DNA from: Vibrio natriegens NBRC 15636 = ATCC 14048 = DSM 759
GTDB lineage: Bacteria > Pseudomonadota > Gammaproteobacteria > Enterobacterales > Vibrionaceae
Length of the DNA: 64,000 nt
Reading direction: 5' to 3'
Assembly: GCF_035621455.1 (NCBI RefSeq)
Contig: NZ_CP141823.1
Location: forward strand, 310,001 to 374,000
Below the pieces are notes generated by a model. That model was not told where the DNA came from. It saw nothing but the letters and a program-made list of their open reading frames with translations, and made no database searches. The position numbers and the translations under genes were made by a program. Shown piece by piece: positions 34,731 to 42,400 of this stretch (positions are counted from its first letter, which is position 1; the number at the start of each line of letters is the position of its first letter).

Positions 34731-35237
34731 TTACAATAGCTTGTAGAAGTAGACTGTCGCTTCGAGTTCTCCACTAGAGCTACGCGCGAATTGAGGAATT
34801 TGTCCTGCTTCGTTATAGCCAATAGCGCGATATAATGAGGATGCGATATCACCGAGTCGCGTGTCCAATACCAGTAAAAACAAACCGATTTCTGCAGCTG
34901 TATTTTCCATCAGTGACATCAGTTTTTTACTTACCCCTTGCCCTCTCGCACTGGTTTTGACCATGAGCTTTTCAACTTCACCCCGGTGTGAGCCGTTGGC
35001 TTTTGAGCACAGAGAAAGCTGGACTGCGCCTATAACGCTTCCGTTATCGTAAGCTAAGAAGATCTTTCTGGAACCAGCACGAAGTTCCGCCTCTACCGAC
35101 CGCCAATAAGCATCAACTTCCTGCTCATCAACCGGTGTTAAAAATCCGACTGACGCACCACTTTCTATGCAATCAGTAAGAAGCGCATGCAATTGAGCAA
35201 CCAAACCAGAGATTGAACTGACTTCTTTTATTTCCAC
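34731..35237 (-). CDS. GNAT-family N-acetyltransferase
   Basis: A 168-aa acetyl-CoA-dependent acetyltransferase. The acetyl-CoA binding motif A is VEKLMVKTSARGQGVSKKLM near residue 90-109 (the R/Q-x-x-G-x pattern), followed by LLVLDTRLGDIASSLYRAIGYNEAG. The start is GTG at 35237 with AAGGA upstream. The C-terminal FYKLL is typical of this branch. The acceptor substrate is unknown. It is probably co-transcribed with the downstream ABM gene. Confidence 0.85.
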   Translation of the reverse strand: MEIKEVSSISGLVAQLHALLTDCIESGASVGFLTPVDEQEVDAYWRSVEAELRAGSRKIFLAYDNGSVIGAVQLSLCSKANGSHRGEVEKLMVKTSARGQGVSKKLMSLMENTAAEIGLFLLVLDTRLGDIASSLYRAIGYNEAGQIPQFARSSSGELEATVYFYKLL

Positions 35238-35300
35238 TTAACTTTCCTTGTTTAAACGAGCACGCTCAGTTTAATTAACAAACCGAGCGGTCAACGTGTA

Positions 35301-35531
35301 CTAACTCTCTTTAATACTGTTCTGATACTTTAACGCGCACGCTTTGCAAATACATGCTTTTCTTCTTTTTTCTTCAGGAACTTGGGAAAGGAGCCCTTCG
35401 GGAAATTTTATCGACGGGTCGTTACACCAACACGATTTAGTGATGTCTTTATCACCTAAATTGAGACAGGAGTTCGGCTGTCCACACAGAGGGCAAACAA
35501 GCGGGTCTGGAGTGACGGATTTGATTTTCAC
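35301..35531 (-). CDS. Cysteine-rich CWC family protein
   Basis: A 76-aa cysteine-rich small protein. The cysteines are arranged CPLCGQPNSC, then SCWCNDP (the CWC motif), and ACICKACA near the C-terminus, a probable zinc- or metal-binding fold (Cys-rich CWC family, PF14375 type). GTG at 35531 is the likely start, with AAGGA seven bases upstream; an ATG at 35570 would add 13 hydrophobic residues. Function unknown. It stands alone on the minus strand. Confidence 0.75.
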   Translation of the reverse strand: MKIKSVTPDPLVCPLCGQPNSCLNLGDKDITKSCWCNDPSIKFPEGLLSQVPEEKRRKACICKACALKYQNSIKES

Positions 35532-35615
35532 AAGATATCCTTTAATTGACGACGCCCAGCTAAACAGCAAGTAACCAATAGCGATCAGAGGTACTAAACA
35601 AGGCTTGATTGTCGA

Positions 35616-36368
35616 TTATAACCCACCAGCTAAATCCAAATAATTCCCCGTTGAGAATGACGACTTCTCAGACGCTAACCAATAAATGGCCTCAGCGACC
35701 TCTTCTGGCTTTCCGCCCCTTTGCAATGGAATGACACTTTTGAGCCTTTCAATTCTCTCGGGTTCTCCTCCATCCGCATGCATATCGGTATGAATTAAGC
35801 CAGGTCTCACGCAATTGACGCGGATACCCTCAGACGCGACTTCTAGGGATAAGCCTTTGGTTAATGTGTCGATCGCGCCTTTTGACGCCGCGTAATCGAT
35901 GTATTCGTTCGGAGATCCAGAACGAGAAGCTCCGGAAGAGACATTCACAATCACGCCACCTACCCCGCCATGGCGCGTAGACATGCGCTTAACGGCCTCG
36001 CGACAACATAAAAAGGAACTGGTGACATTATTGACGAGTATTGCGTTAATTCTGTCTGCCGTCATATCTTCTAAACGCATCTGTGTCTTTAAGATACCGG
36101 CATTGTTCACTAGCACAGAAATTTGGCCTAACTCTTGGTCCACGGTAGAAAACAGTCGGGAAACATCCTCTTCTTGAGATACATCGGCCTGAACAGTAAT
36201 GCATTTGCCGCCGTTACGGGTGATGGTTTCCGCTAACTGGGCTGCCGATTCTGAATTGGATTTATAGTTGATGCATACCGCATATCCATTATTTGCAAAA
36301 AGTTGCGCGGTCGCAGCACCAATACCTCGGCCGCCACCCGTTATGATGGCCACTTTTTGTGTCGTCAT
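35616..36368 (-). CDS. Short-chain dehydrogenase/reductase (YgfF-like)
   Basis: A 250-aa classical SDR. The cofactor motif TGGGRGIGAAT lies at residue 10, NNAGI near 90, the catalytic serine in VNVSSGASRSG near 145 and YxxxK in YAASKG near 160. The PGLIHTDMHADGG segment resembles the E. coli YgfF/glucose 1-dehydrogenase-like subgroup. Substrate unknown. AGGACGG precedes the ATG. No obvious operon partner; the CatB-like gene lies 70 bases upstream on the same strand. Confidence 0.88.
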   Translation of the reverse strand: MTTQKVAIITGGGRGIGAATAQLFANNGYAVCINYKSNSESAAQLAETITRNGGKCITVQADVSQEEDVSRLFSTVDQELGQISVLVNNAGILKTQMRLEDMTADRINAILVNNVTSSFLCCREAVKRMSTRHGGVGGVIVNVSSGASRSGSPNEYIDYAASKGAIDTLTKGLSLEVASEGIRVNCVRPGLIHTDMHADGGEPERIERLKSVIPLQRGGKPEEVAEAIYWLASEKSSFSTGNYLDLAGGL

Positions 36369-36438
36369 GAATCCGTCCTGTTATAAAATGATTTTATTGA
36401 TCACAGCAGCCAACACTTCCTGACGCAGGGCTACTTTT

Positions 36439-37068
36439 CTACACGCGTATTTCATCAAGCCAATACTGATGAAGGCCTTCTATATCAGCAGAACATAGCA
36501 GTTTGATACAACCTTTTAATTGGCTATCTGACCAGTTCCACCACTCCATTTCTAAAAGCATCGCAATTTGCTCAGAAGAGAAGCGGAATTTGATATGTTT
36601 CGCGGGGTTAGACCCAACCACTTCATAAGGTGCAACGTCTTTAGTGACAACCGCTCGGCTGGCAATGATTGCACCGTGGCCAATGCTAACACCAGGCATG
36701 ATCATGGCTTCTGAGCCTATCCATACGTCATTTCCCACCACCGTATTTCCCGCACGTTGAAAACCATCCACTGACTCGGCAAAATCTTCATTGTCTTGGT
36801 AGAAAAATGGAAAGGTACTTATCCAGTCGTTTCGGTGTCCCTGATTACCTGCCATCATAAAGACAGCACCTGAACCAATAGAACAGAAGCTGCCGATGAT
36901 TAGCTTATCAACGTCATCTCTGTCAGGACTCAAATAACGCACGCAGTCATCAAAACTATGACCATGGTAGTAGCCTGAATAGTAACTATGACGTCCAGCG
37001 ATAATATTAGGGTTAGTGATTTGATCTGTTAAAGGGATACCAGAAAATGGAGATTCAAAATAGTTCAT
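36439..37068 (-). CDS. CatB-type (xenobiotic) O-acetyltransferase
   Basis: A 209-aa left-handed parallel beta-helix (hexapeptide) acetyltransferase of the CatB/VatD class. It has the N-terminal [18 protein letters not shown] typical of CatB, the active-site histidine loop [19 protein letters not shown] near residue 70-88, and hexapeptide repeats through [20 protein letters not shown]. CatB members acetylate chloramphenicol, and several Vibrio species carry chromosomal copies. I see no attC-like element directly 3' of the gene, so it does not look like an integron cassette. Resistance activity cannot be assumed. Confidence 0.85.
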   Translation of the reverse strand: MNYFESPFSGIPLTDQITNPNIIAGRHSYYSGYYHGHSFDDCVRYLSPDRDDVDKLIIGSFCSIGSGAVFMMAGNQGHRNDWISTFPFFYQDNEDFAESVDGFQRAGNTVVGNDVWIGSEAMIMPGVSIGHGAIIASRAVVTKDVAPYEVVGSNPAKHIKFRFSSEQIAMLLEMEWWNWSDSQLKGCIKLLCSADIEGLHQYWLDEIRV

Positions 37069-37248
37069 GTTTTTGATTTGCCTTTAAAATACGTAACACC
37101 AGATTAAGGCGCTAGAAACGAATCCATTGTGTCACATCTTTACAAACTACTAAATATTGAGATGTTTACGTAGAACAGTCCAACCAGCGCGAATCCCGTA
37201 CATACAGAAATGCTACGTTCTATAGATAAACCCTGTAAATTTCTTTAA

Positions 37249-37725
37249 TCATTTCCCAGAAAACCAGCTATTAGGTACTTGAACCGCAACAACTTTGGCA
37301 GTGCAGCAGAGAACACCATCAGAAAAAAGTTCGCAGTTCACTGTCATCTTATTTCCGTTGATTTCTTCTACGATCGCCACCAACTCAACACCTTTATCAA
37401 TGGGTACTGGCTTAAGGTAATTAACTTCTAATTTCCCTGTCGCGTACCATACTGCTTCACCTGAGCCAATTTCTCGTCCCTGTAACTGATAACCTTTGGC
37501 AATTGCGGTGCAAATACAATGGCAATCAATTACTGTAGAAATGATCCCACCATTTAGGAACTGTGTAGGACCGGCACAGTGATGAGCAGACGGAATAAAT
37601 GTACAAGCGGATTTATTTTCCCCCACCCAATGACTCTTAATTTGTAAGCCAGACGCATTCTCTGGTCCACAGCCAAAACAGTGGTTATTTGGTATCTGAT
37701 CTTGAAACGCTTTTCCCTGCTGCAT
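37249..37725 (-). CDS. PaaI-family hotdog thioesterase
   Basis: A 158-aa single hotdog-domain protein. It has NHCFGCGPENASGLQI at the N-terminus and the acyl-CoA binding/catalytic region FLNGGIISTVIDCHCICTA at about residue 56-75. The NHCFGCG start is shared with a group of 4HBT-fold putative thioesterases. It should hydrolyse an acyl-CoA in the cytoplasm. It is distinct from the paaI gene of the phenylacetate operon (44977-45456). AGGAGGAAG precedes the ATG. Substrate unknown. Confidence 0.78.
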   Translation of the reverse strand: MQQGKAFQDQIPNNHCFGCGPENASGLQIKSHWVGENKSACTFIPSAHHCAGPTQFLNGGIISTVIDCHCICTAIAKGYQLQGREIGSGEAVWYATGKLEVNYLKPVPIDKGVELVAIVEEINGNKMTVNCELFSDGVLCCTAKVVAVQVPNSWFSGK

Positions 37726-37924
37726 ACTTCCTCCTAGAACCGACTCTTATTTATTATCGAAATACTAACTAATCTTTCAGCCAGCATGTCACTTTAACTA
37801 AATTTTAACAAGTTTAGCTTCAAAAATTCAAAGGCTTATCAAAAATCAGGCAGGCTCAAATAAAACGGTGGGATCTAACAACAATCTGGTGAGCTGAGTG
37901 GAGTAAGGACGTAATCGACTCTAA

Positions 37925-37966
37925 GAAGAAAAGTACAGAAAGCAACTGAGGAGTGTTGCTTTCTGT
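37925..37966 (-). terminator. Terminator downstream of the cytochrome b561 gene
   Basis: A perfect 12-base-pair stem (ACAGAAAGCAAC with GTTGCTTTCTGT, 37935-37966) with an eight-base loop, followed on the minus strand by ACTTTTCTTCTT. It ends the PepSY/b561 transcript. Confidence 0.85.
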
Positions 37967-37993
37967 GCCTCACTTTAAGACTGGCTATTTTTC

Positions 37994-38500
37994 TCACTCG
38001 CCAGGAAGCATATTTTGTAAGTAGGGGTGGCCAGTAATTCGCGTCATCAAAACCACAGCGCCAACATGAACGCAAACACACACGAAGGTTAAGTTGACTG
38101 CGGCCTCGTGAATTTCTTTAACCCAATCTTCTCCCCAGAACCGGTCTGTTTCCATCAGATACCCCGAGATTCCGATAGCTATCAGCCCTATCCACATGCA
38201 CCAAATCATTATCGCGCCTGCAGGATTGTGACCATGGTGATCATCAACTCGGGTTTGATACACCTCTTTTAAATGCCCTATCGCTTTAGGAACGGAGGGT
38301 AAGAAGGAGGTAAGACGCGCTGGAGGTTTGGCGACACATCCCCATAGTAACCTTAAGACAACGGCTCCAACCGCAGAATACCCAACCCACTGGTGTAAAG
38401 TGCTACCGTCCTCGGTAATGAAATAGTTTATCAAGAACAAACTAGCCACAAGCCAGTGGGTGAGTTTAACGACCCGATCCCACTGAGTTTTCTTAGTCAT
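37994..38500 (-). CDS. Cytochrome b561 family protein
   Basis: A 168-aa di-haem membrane cytochrome b of the b561/Ni-Fe hydrogenase b-type class with four predicted spans. Haem-ligand histidines are seen in KLTHWLVA (residue 14) and TLHQWVGY (about 35), in HEAAVNLTF (about 132) and in CVHVGAVVL (about 144). The start overlaps the PepSY gene by eight bases, indicating translational coupling. PepSY plus b561 pairs are often downstream of OmpR-family two-component systems; a matching DNA box lies upstream. The electron partner is unknown. Confidence 0.88.
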   Translation of the reverse strand: MTKKTQWDRVVKLTHWLVASLFLINYFITEDGSTLHQWVGYSAVGAVVLRLLWGCVAKPPARLTSFLPSVPKAIGHLKEVYQTRVDDHHGHNPAGAIMIWCMWIGLIAIGISGYLMETDRFWGEDWVKEIHEAAVNLTFVCVCVHVGAVVLMTRITGHPYLQNMLPGE

Positions 38501-38777
38501 CGACTTCCTCTTTTACTATCGTCATATCAACCGGGTTGTAATAGATTTCAACACGCTTACCACTGGTGTCGTAGCCATATAACTCGTAGCATCCTGTATC
38601 GGTTTGTTTAAACTTCTTCACTTTATAACCTTGTGACTCAACCATTTTCTGAGCCGCGTCGAATTGCATCCAGTTATCTGGGCTTTCTTCGGTACATGTT
38701 GGGTCAGAAGCATAAGCACCAAAAGAAAGTAGTCCTGCTATTACCATTGTTGAAGCTAAAAATGTTTTACGTTCCAT
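38493..38777 (-). CDS. PepSY domain-containing periplasmic protein
   Basis: A 94-aa exported protein. The N-terminus (MERKTFLASTMVIAGLLSFGAYA) is a signal peptide with likely cleavage after AYA. The mature part is one PepSY-like domain (FDAAQKMVESQGYKVKKFKQ, then YELYGYDTSGKRVEIYYNP) with two cysteines that could form a disulfide. It is the first gene of a two-gene operon with cytochrome b561. It resembles the small PepSY proteins that accompany b561 in Vibrio and Shewanella. Role unknown. Confidence 0.85.
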   Translation of the reverse strand: MERKTFLASTMVIAGLLSFGAYASDPTCTEESPDNWMQFDAAQKMVESQGYKVKKFKQTDTGCYELYGYDTSGKRVEIYYNPVDMTIVKEEVDD

Positions 38778-39079
38778 ATGATTATTCCTGTTAGTGGTAA
38801 GAAAGGTTCAAACTCGCCACCAAGATTAATCGCCATAACTTAAGAACCGCTTAAGAATCATTGCATAGAGGAAAAAATTAGCATTCGATTGAAATGGATA
38901 ACGCTGGCTGGAGACTCACAGAGGATTAAATTATGGGAGGAAAAGTGGAAGGGAAACAAACGTCATCTACAAGGTAACTGCCCCATACCTTATAGATGAA
39001 ATCCGTCTTTCACAGATGATGGACAAAACAATGGGTTTATTTTGTTGGTATTAGCGAGCGTTTGAATTGTTGCTAGATA
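38778..39079 (-). other. 302-base gene-free stretch between PepSY and madM
   Basis: Holds the CTTAAG tandem box described separately, and presumably the PepSY promoter. No coding frame with a ribosome binding site is seen, and no strong madM terminator was found in it. Confidence 0.5.
38839..38855. promoter_or_regulatory. PmrA/QseB-type box upstream of the PepSY-b561 operon
   Basis: CTTAAG-N5-CTTAAG (38839-38844 and 38850-38855), an exact match to the tandem half-site pattern of PmrA/QseB/BasR-type OmpR-family response regulators. It is 62 bases upstream of the PepSY start codon. The binding regulator is not in the window. Confidence 0.65.
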
Positions 39080-39844
39080 TTACGCAACGATACTAACGAC
39101 AGCGAAGTACAATAGTGACGGACCAAGTAGACAGCCTAAAGCCGTATAAAATGCCGCTGTGATACAACCGTACGGCACCAGCTTTTCATCAGTAGCAGCT
39201 AACCCTGCGGCGACACCGCTAGACGTACCAATCAGACCGCCAAACACAATCGCAGAGCGAGGTGAATTTAGGCCGATATATGGCGCGATAAAAGGCGTTA
39301 GAATCATCACCAGAATTGATTTTACCAAGCCTGCGGCAATAGAGAGCGCCATCACTTCAGAACTTGCGCCAAGAGCAGCACCTGTCACTGGCCCCACAAT
39401 GTAAGTCACGGCTCCAGCTCCAATCGTCGTAATACTTACCGCATCGGTATATCCGAACGCCATCGCAATGGCAGCACCAGAAACAAAGGACATTACCACA
39501 CCCAAAATGAGCGCTGTCACGCCAGACATCCCAGATTTCTTTAGTTCATCCAATTTGACGCCAAAGCCAGTAGCAATAATCGCGAAATCACGAAGCATTG
39601 CGCCGCCCAATAAACCAATTCCGGATAAGAGTGGGATATCAACAGCTCCTTTTGTTCCCCCACTTATCGCTCCCGATACATAGGCTAACGTGAGGCCTAA
39701 CATAATCGCTATCGCTGAGCCGTGAATTCTTCCTTTGGTCCACTTTTCAGATACCCAGAAAGAGAACCACATCATTAAACCAATGACCGCAAAGCCTACG
39801 ATTAGCTCATATTTATTTGATACAGAGATAAGAGATTCAAACAT
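39080..39844 (-). CDS. madM: Malonate transporter subunit MadM
   Basis: A 254-aa inner-membrane protein with about eight hydrophobic spans. The glycine-rich segments IHGSAIAIMLGLTLAYVSGAISGGTKG (split near residues 40-65) and VFGGLIGTSSGVAAGLAATDEKLVPYG (near 205-230) are typical of MadM. With MadL it forms a sodium-dependent malonate importer in malonate-using bacteria. It follows madL by 11 bases. No malonate decarboxylase genes are nearby, so the substrate may be malonate or a related dicarboxylate. Confidence 0.88.
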   Translation of the reverse strand: MFESLISVSNKYELIVGFAVIGLMMWFSFWVSEKWTKGRIHGSAIAIMLGLTLAYVSGAISGGTKGAVDIPLLSGIGLLGGAMLRDFAIIATGFGVKLDELKKSGMSGVTALILGVVMSFVSGAAIAMAFGYTDAVSITTIGAGAVTYIVGPVTGAALGASSEVMALSIAAGLVKSILVMILTPFIAPYIGLNSPRSAIVFGGLIGTSSGVAAGLAATDEKLVPYGCITAAFYTALGCLLGPSLLYFAVVSIVA

Positions 39845-39855
39845 TAGCGCCCCAC

Positions 39856-40242
39856 TTATGCTTGTTGATTGTCTAGTTGGGACACTGAACTGGTTCCCAT
39901 TTTAGTAATAACCGGTACTAACGCAAACCCAACAGCAACAGCCGCAACGCCCGCAGTAATCGCCATCGGTCCGCCGGTAATGGCACCAATCACATTTTGC
40001 TTAGCCGCCATGGCTACAACGATTGGGATGTAAATCGCGCTCCAGAACGCAACCCCTTGTTCCGTTTTGACATCGATCTTTTTATGTTTCTGAAGATAAT
40101 CACTCGCAACAATTAAGATCACCATTGCGATACCAACACCCCCAACATTTGAAGGTATGCCAAGTAAAAATCCCAAGACTTGCCCTATCGCCAAGCCCGC
40201 GAGTGTACAAAGTGAAAGTAGAGCTACTCCGTAAATGATCAT
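39856..40242 (-). CDS. madL: Malonate transporter subunit MadL
   Basis: A 128-aa small membrane partner of MadM with four predicted spans. It begins MIIYGVALLSLCTLAGLAIG, and contains LLGIPSNVGGVGIAM and VAFWSAIYIPIVVAMAAKQN, typical MadL sequences. The start at 40242 is favoured by an excellent ribosome binding site (GGAGGTGA, five bases upstream); an upstream ATG at 40287 would add 15 unrelated residues. It is the first gene of the madLM pair. Confidence 0.9.
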   Translation of the reverse strand: MIIYGVALLSLCTLAGLAIGQVLGFLLGIPSNVGGVGIAMVILIVASDYLQKHKKIDVKTEQGVAFWSAIYIPIVVAMAAKQNVIGAITGGPMAITAGVAAVAVGFALVPVITKMGTSSVSQLDNQQA

Positions 40243-40716
40243 TAAGTCACCTCCAATATGTGATACTTTCGTTTCCAACCTCACCAATTGTTATCACATT
40301 GTTAACCCCAATCAATTAACGTATTGCCAAAACTGTTAACCTCAGGGTAATTAATTTTCAGAAAAGTAAGGTAACAATTTAATCAATAGAAACTTAATTA
40401 TTATATATCAATTATTTAAATTAGGATTACGTATTGTTCCATGCTATTTAGTTGGCGAGAGTTAAAGACGTTTAAAACAAGAATTTGTGATCCACAAGAA
40501 AGTTTAATTAAACAATTTATTTACATTGGTGACGTTAATGTGTTGATTGGCTTAGACGAGCATAGACGTAATGATTAGAAAGCCCGAGTGGCTCTATGGT
40601 CTTATAGATTTTTATGAGGGGTAAATGAAGGTCCCTCTCTCACACCACTCGTAAATAGACAAGCGGTTATTGAGAGGGGCAAGTCAGTAAAGGTACTTCA
40701 CAGGTATTATACGAAT
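40243..40716. other. 474-base gene-free stretch upstream of madL
   Basis: AT-rich. It contains a 45-codon open frame at 40441-40578 (starting MLFSWRELKTF), with no well-placed ribosome binding site. This might be a small protein but I cannot support it. CCCTCTC (40633-40639) and GAGAGGG (40672-40678) could pair across a 32-base loop, too long for a convincing terminator of paaY. Confidence 0.4.
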
Positions 40717-41310
40717 TTAACTAACTTTGGGTTCGTGGTTAACGTCCCAGCTTACTTGAGGCCTGTCCGTTTCAACTTCGGTCAATGGCTCGACAAGTTT
40801 GAGCTCATTAAAACAACGTTCAGCTAGGCGATGATACATATATGTGCCATGTTCTTTCCACTTAAGTTCATCATCCGAAACGTCTCTTTTGCGCTCTGCC
40901 GGACTACCTAAAATCATACTCCTAGGCTTATAGTCGCTCTTGGCTTTTACAAAGCTGTTCGCACCAATAATGGACTCCTTGCCTATACGTGAGAGATCCA
41001 TGACAACGGCATTCATGCCTACCAGAGTGTTTTCACCGATATGACAACCGTGGATTATAGCGCCGTGCCCGACATGGACATTTTGTTCGAGAATGGTTTC
41101 TTTACCAGGAAAACCGTGCATGACACAGTTGTCTTGCACGTTAGCCCCTTTTTTCACGATAAGGCGACCAAAATCACCACGCAATACCGCCAGAGGGCCG
41201 ATGTAAACATTTTCTTCGATAATGACGTCACCGATGATTTCAGCGCTCGGATGAACGAACGCCGAAGGGTGAATAACGGGAATAACGTCAGCAAATTGAT
41301 AGATGGGCAT
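40717..41310 (-). CDS. paaY: Phenylacetate pathway hexapeptide thioesterase PaaY
   Basis: A 197-aa left-handed beta-helix protein of the gamma-carbonic-anhydrase-like group. Hexapeptide repeats run through IIGDVIIEENVYIGPLAVLRGD and the histidine-containing VQDNCVMHGFPGKET, HVGHGAIIHGC. The C-terminus (EHGTYMYHRLAERC) is the PaaY-specific tail. PaaY is known as a thioesterase that hydrolyses dead-end or toxic CoA intermediates in the phenylacetate pathway. It is 26 bases downstream of paaX on the same strand, as in other paa clusters. Confidence 0.93.
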   Translation of the reverse strand: MPIYQFADVIPVIHPSAFVHPSAEIIGDVIIEENVYIGPLAVLRGDFGRLIVKKGANVQDNCVMHGFPGKETILEQNVHVGHGAIIHGCHIGENTLVGMNAVVMDLSRIGKESIIGANSFVKAKSDYKPRSMILGSPAERKRDVSDDELKWKEHGTYMYHRLAERCFNELKLVEPLTEVETDRPQVSWDVNHEPKVS

Positions 41311-41336
41311 TGTACTTCCTTGTTACAAAGCTCACT

Positions 41337-42260
41337 CTAGCTCAGACCACCAAAACGGATGTAGTAGTTTGGTGACGGAACAGGCAGCTTTCCGTTTGGT
41401 GTTTCGCTGCTATCCATTACGTACTTCATTGCCTTATCGTGAACTTTTCGATAGATATTAATGGTTAACTGTTCGGCCTCTTTTCGTGGCCAGTCTTCCG
41501 GTAGCAGCTCCGTTGGTAAGTCCGGATCTTTAACAATGATTCGACGATAAAAGTGAATAACCAGCAGTCTCATTTTAAACGCATCTTCTTCACTAATCGC
41601 ATCATCCGTCATGGACTCTATTATTTCCCATGCTGGACGAAACAGTTCGATAAACTGCTGGTAGTCCTCTGCAATACGTTCAATATCCCATGACTGCCGA
41701 ACCATATTTTTCAAGGTTTCTTCGCTTTCAGAATACAATTCAGCCTGCTGGAAAATCTTGGCGCTAGAGATGGTTTTCGTAATCTCTTGCTTAATTTCTG
41801 GCGTCAATTGCTGCAGATCAGGCTGAACGAAAAAATCCTTGTCGAACAAACCAAACCCTTTATGTTGCAGGTACCTAACCTTGTCTTTACTACTATTTGT
41901 CGGACCAAGTGACGTATGAATAATATTCCAGCGTTTGCTCCACGCTACTTTCTCTGAATGGTAAATCTTCTTGTTGGCGTGGAGCATTTCATTGTATCTA
42001 GCAGGTTCCAGATAATAATAACTCTTGCGGCCTACTTTATTGACGGTCAACCACTCATCTTTGTGCAGACGAAATACAGACGAACGCACAACGCGCTGAT
42101 TCAAGCCCAGAGTTTCCATAGCTTGAATTAGGTTACCCAACCAAATTCCACCACCACACGTCCACAAATAGTCACCAAAATAGGAAACTATCAACGATGT
42201 ACCGCTGACTGATTGGTGACCGGAAATTTCTTCGAAAAATGAATGTAGATCTTGGTTCAA
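41337..42260 (-). CDS. paaX: Phenylacetate degradation repressor PaaX
   Basis: A 307-aa PaaX-family regulator. The N-terminal winged helix includes GNLIQAMETLGLNQRVVRSSVFRLHKD (split around residues 43-70) and GRKSYYYLEPARY near 78. The central and C-terminal PaaX domains follow. In E. coli PaaX represses the paa promoters and phenylacetyl-CoA is the inducer. The start appears to be TTG at 42260 with GGAG five bases upstream; no in-frame ATG is better placed. It follows paaK by 140 bases and precedes paaY. Confidence 0.92.
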   Translation of the reverse strand: MNQDLHSFFEEISGHQSVSGTSLIVSYFGDYLWTCGGGIWLGNLIQAMETLGLNQRVVRSSVFRLHKDEWLTVNKVGRKSYYYLEPARYNEMLHANKKIYHSEKVAWSKRWNIIHTSLGPTNSSKDKVRYLQHKGFGLFDKDFFVQPDLQQLTPEIKQEITKTISSAKIFQQAELYSESEETLKNMVRQSWDIERIAEDYQQFIELFRPAWEIIESMTDDAISEEDAFKMRLLVIHFYRRIIVKDPDLPTELLPEDWPRKEAEQLTINIYRKVHDKAMKYVMDSSETPNGKLPVPSPNYYIRFGGLS

Positions 42261-42400
42261 AATAGCTCCATGTTTGGCTTTAACTCGTTTTAAATATTGA
42301 AAGCCAATCCGCTTCCCTAATTAATCTTTGTATTATTCACAATTAGGGCTGTTATACCACTCTCGAATTCAAGCTTTATCAAGAGTGGCATATTTCACGG

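Noticed and set aside
34440..35237. GNAT and ABM genes as a toxin-antitoxin pair
   Set aside because: The GNAT protein is long for the TA type and the partner is an ABM-fold enzyme, not a DNA-binding antitoxin.
37069..37248. Possible attC/integron recombination site near the CatB-like gene
   Set aside because: A fragment around 37096-37118 faintly recalls attC-like sequence, but it lies 5' of the gene and the paired core sites cannot be found.
40441..40578. 45-codon frame beginning MLFSWRELKTF
   Set aside because: The only purine-rich motif is about 14 bases away from the ATG. No similarity is recognised, so it is kept only as a note on the intergenic region.
42315..42388. Two inverted repeats between paaK and paaX as a terminator
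   Set aside because: The stems are short with loops of 17-18 bases and no T-run on the minus strand. Read-through into paaX is equally likely.
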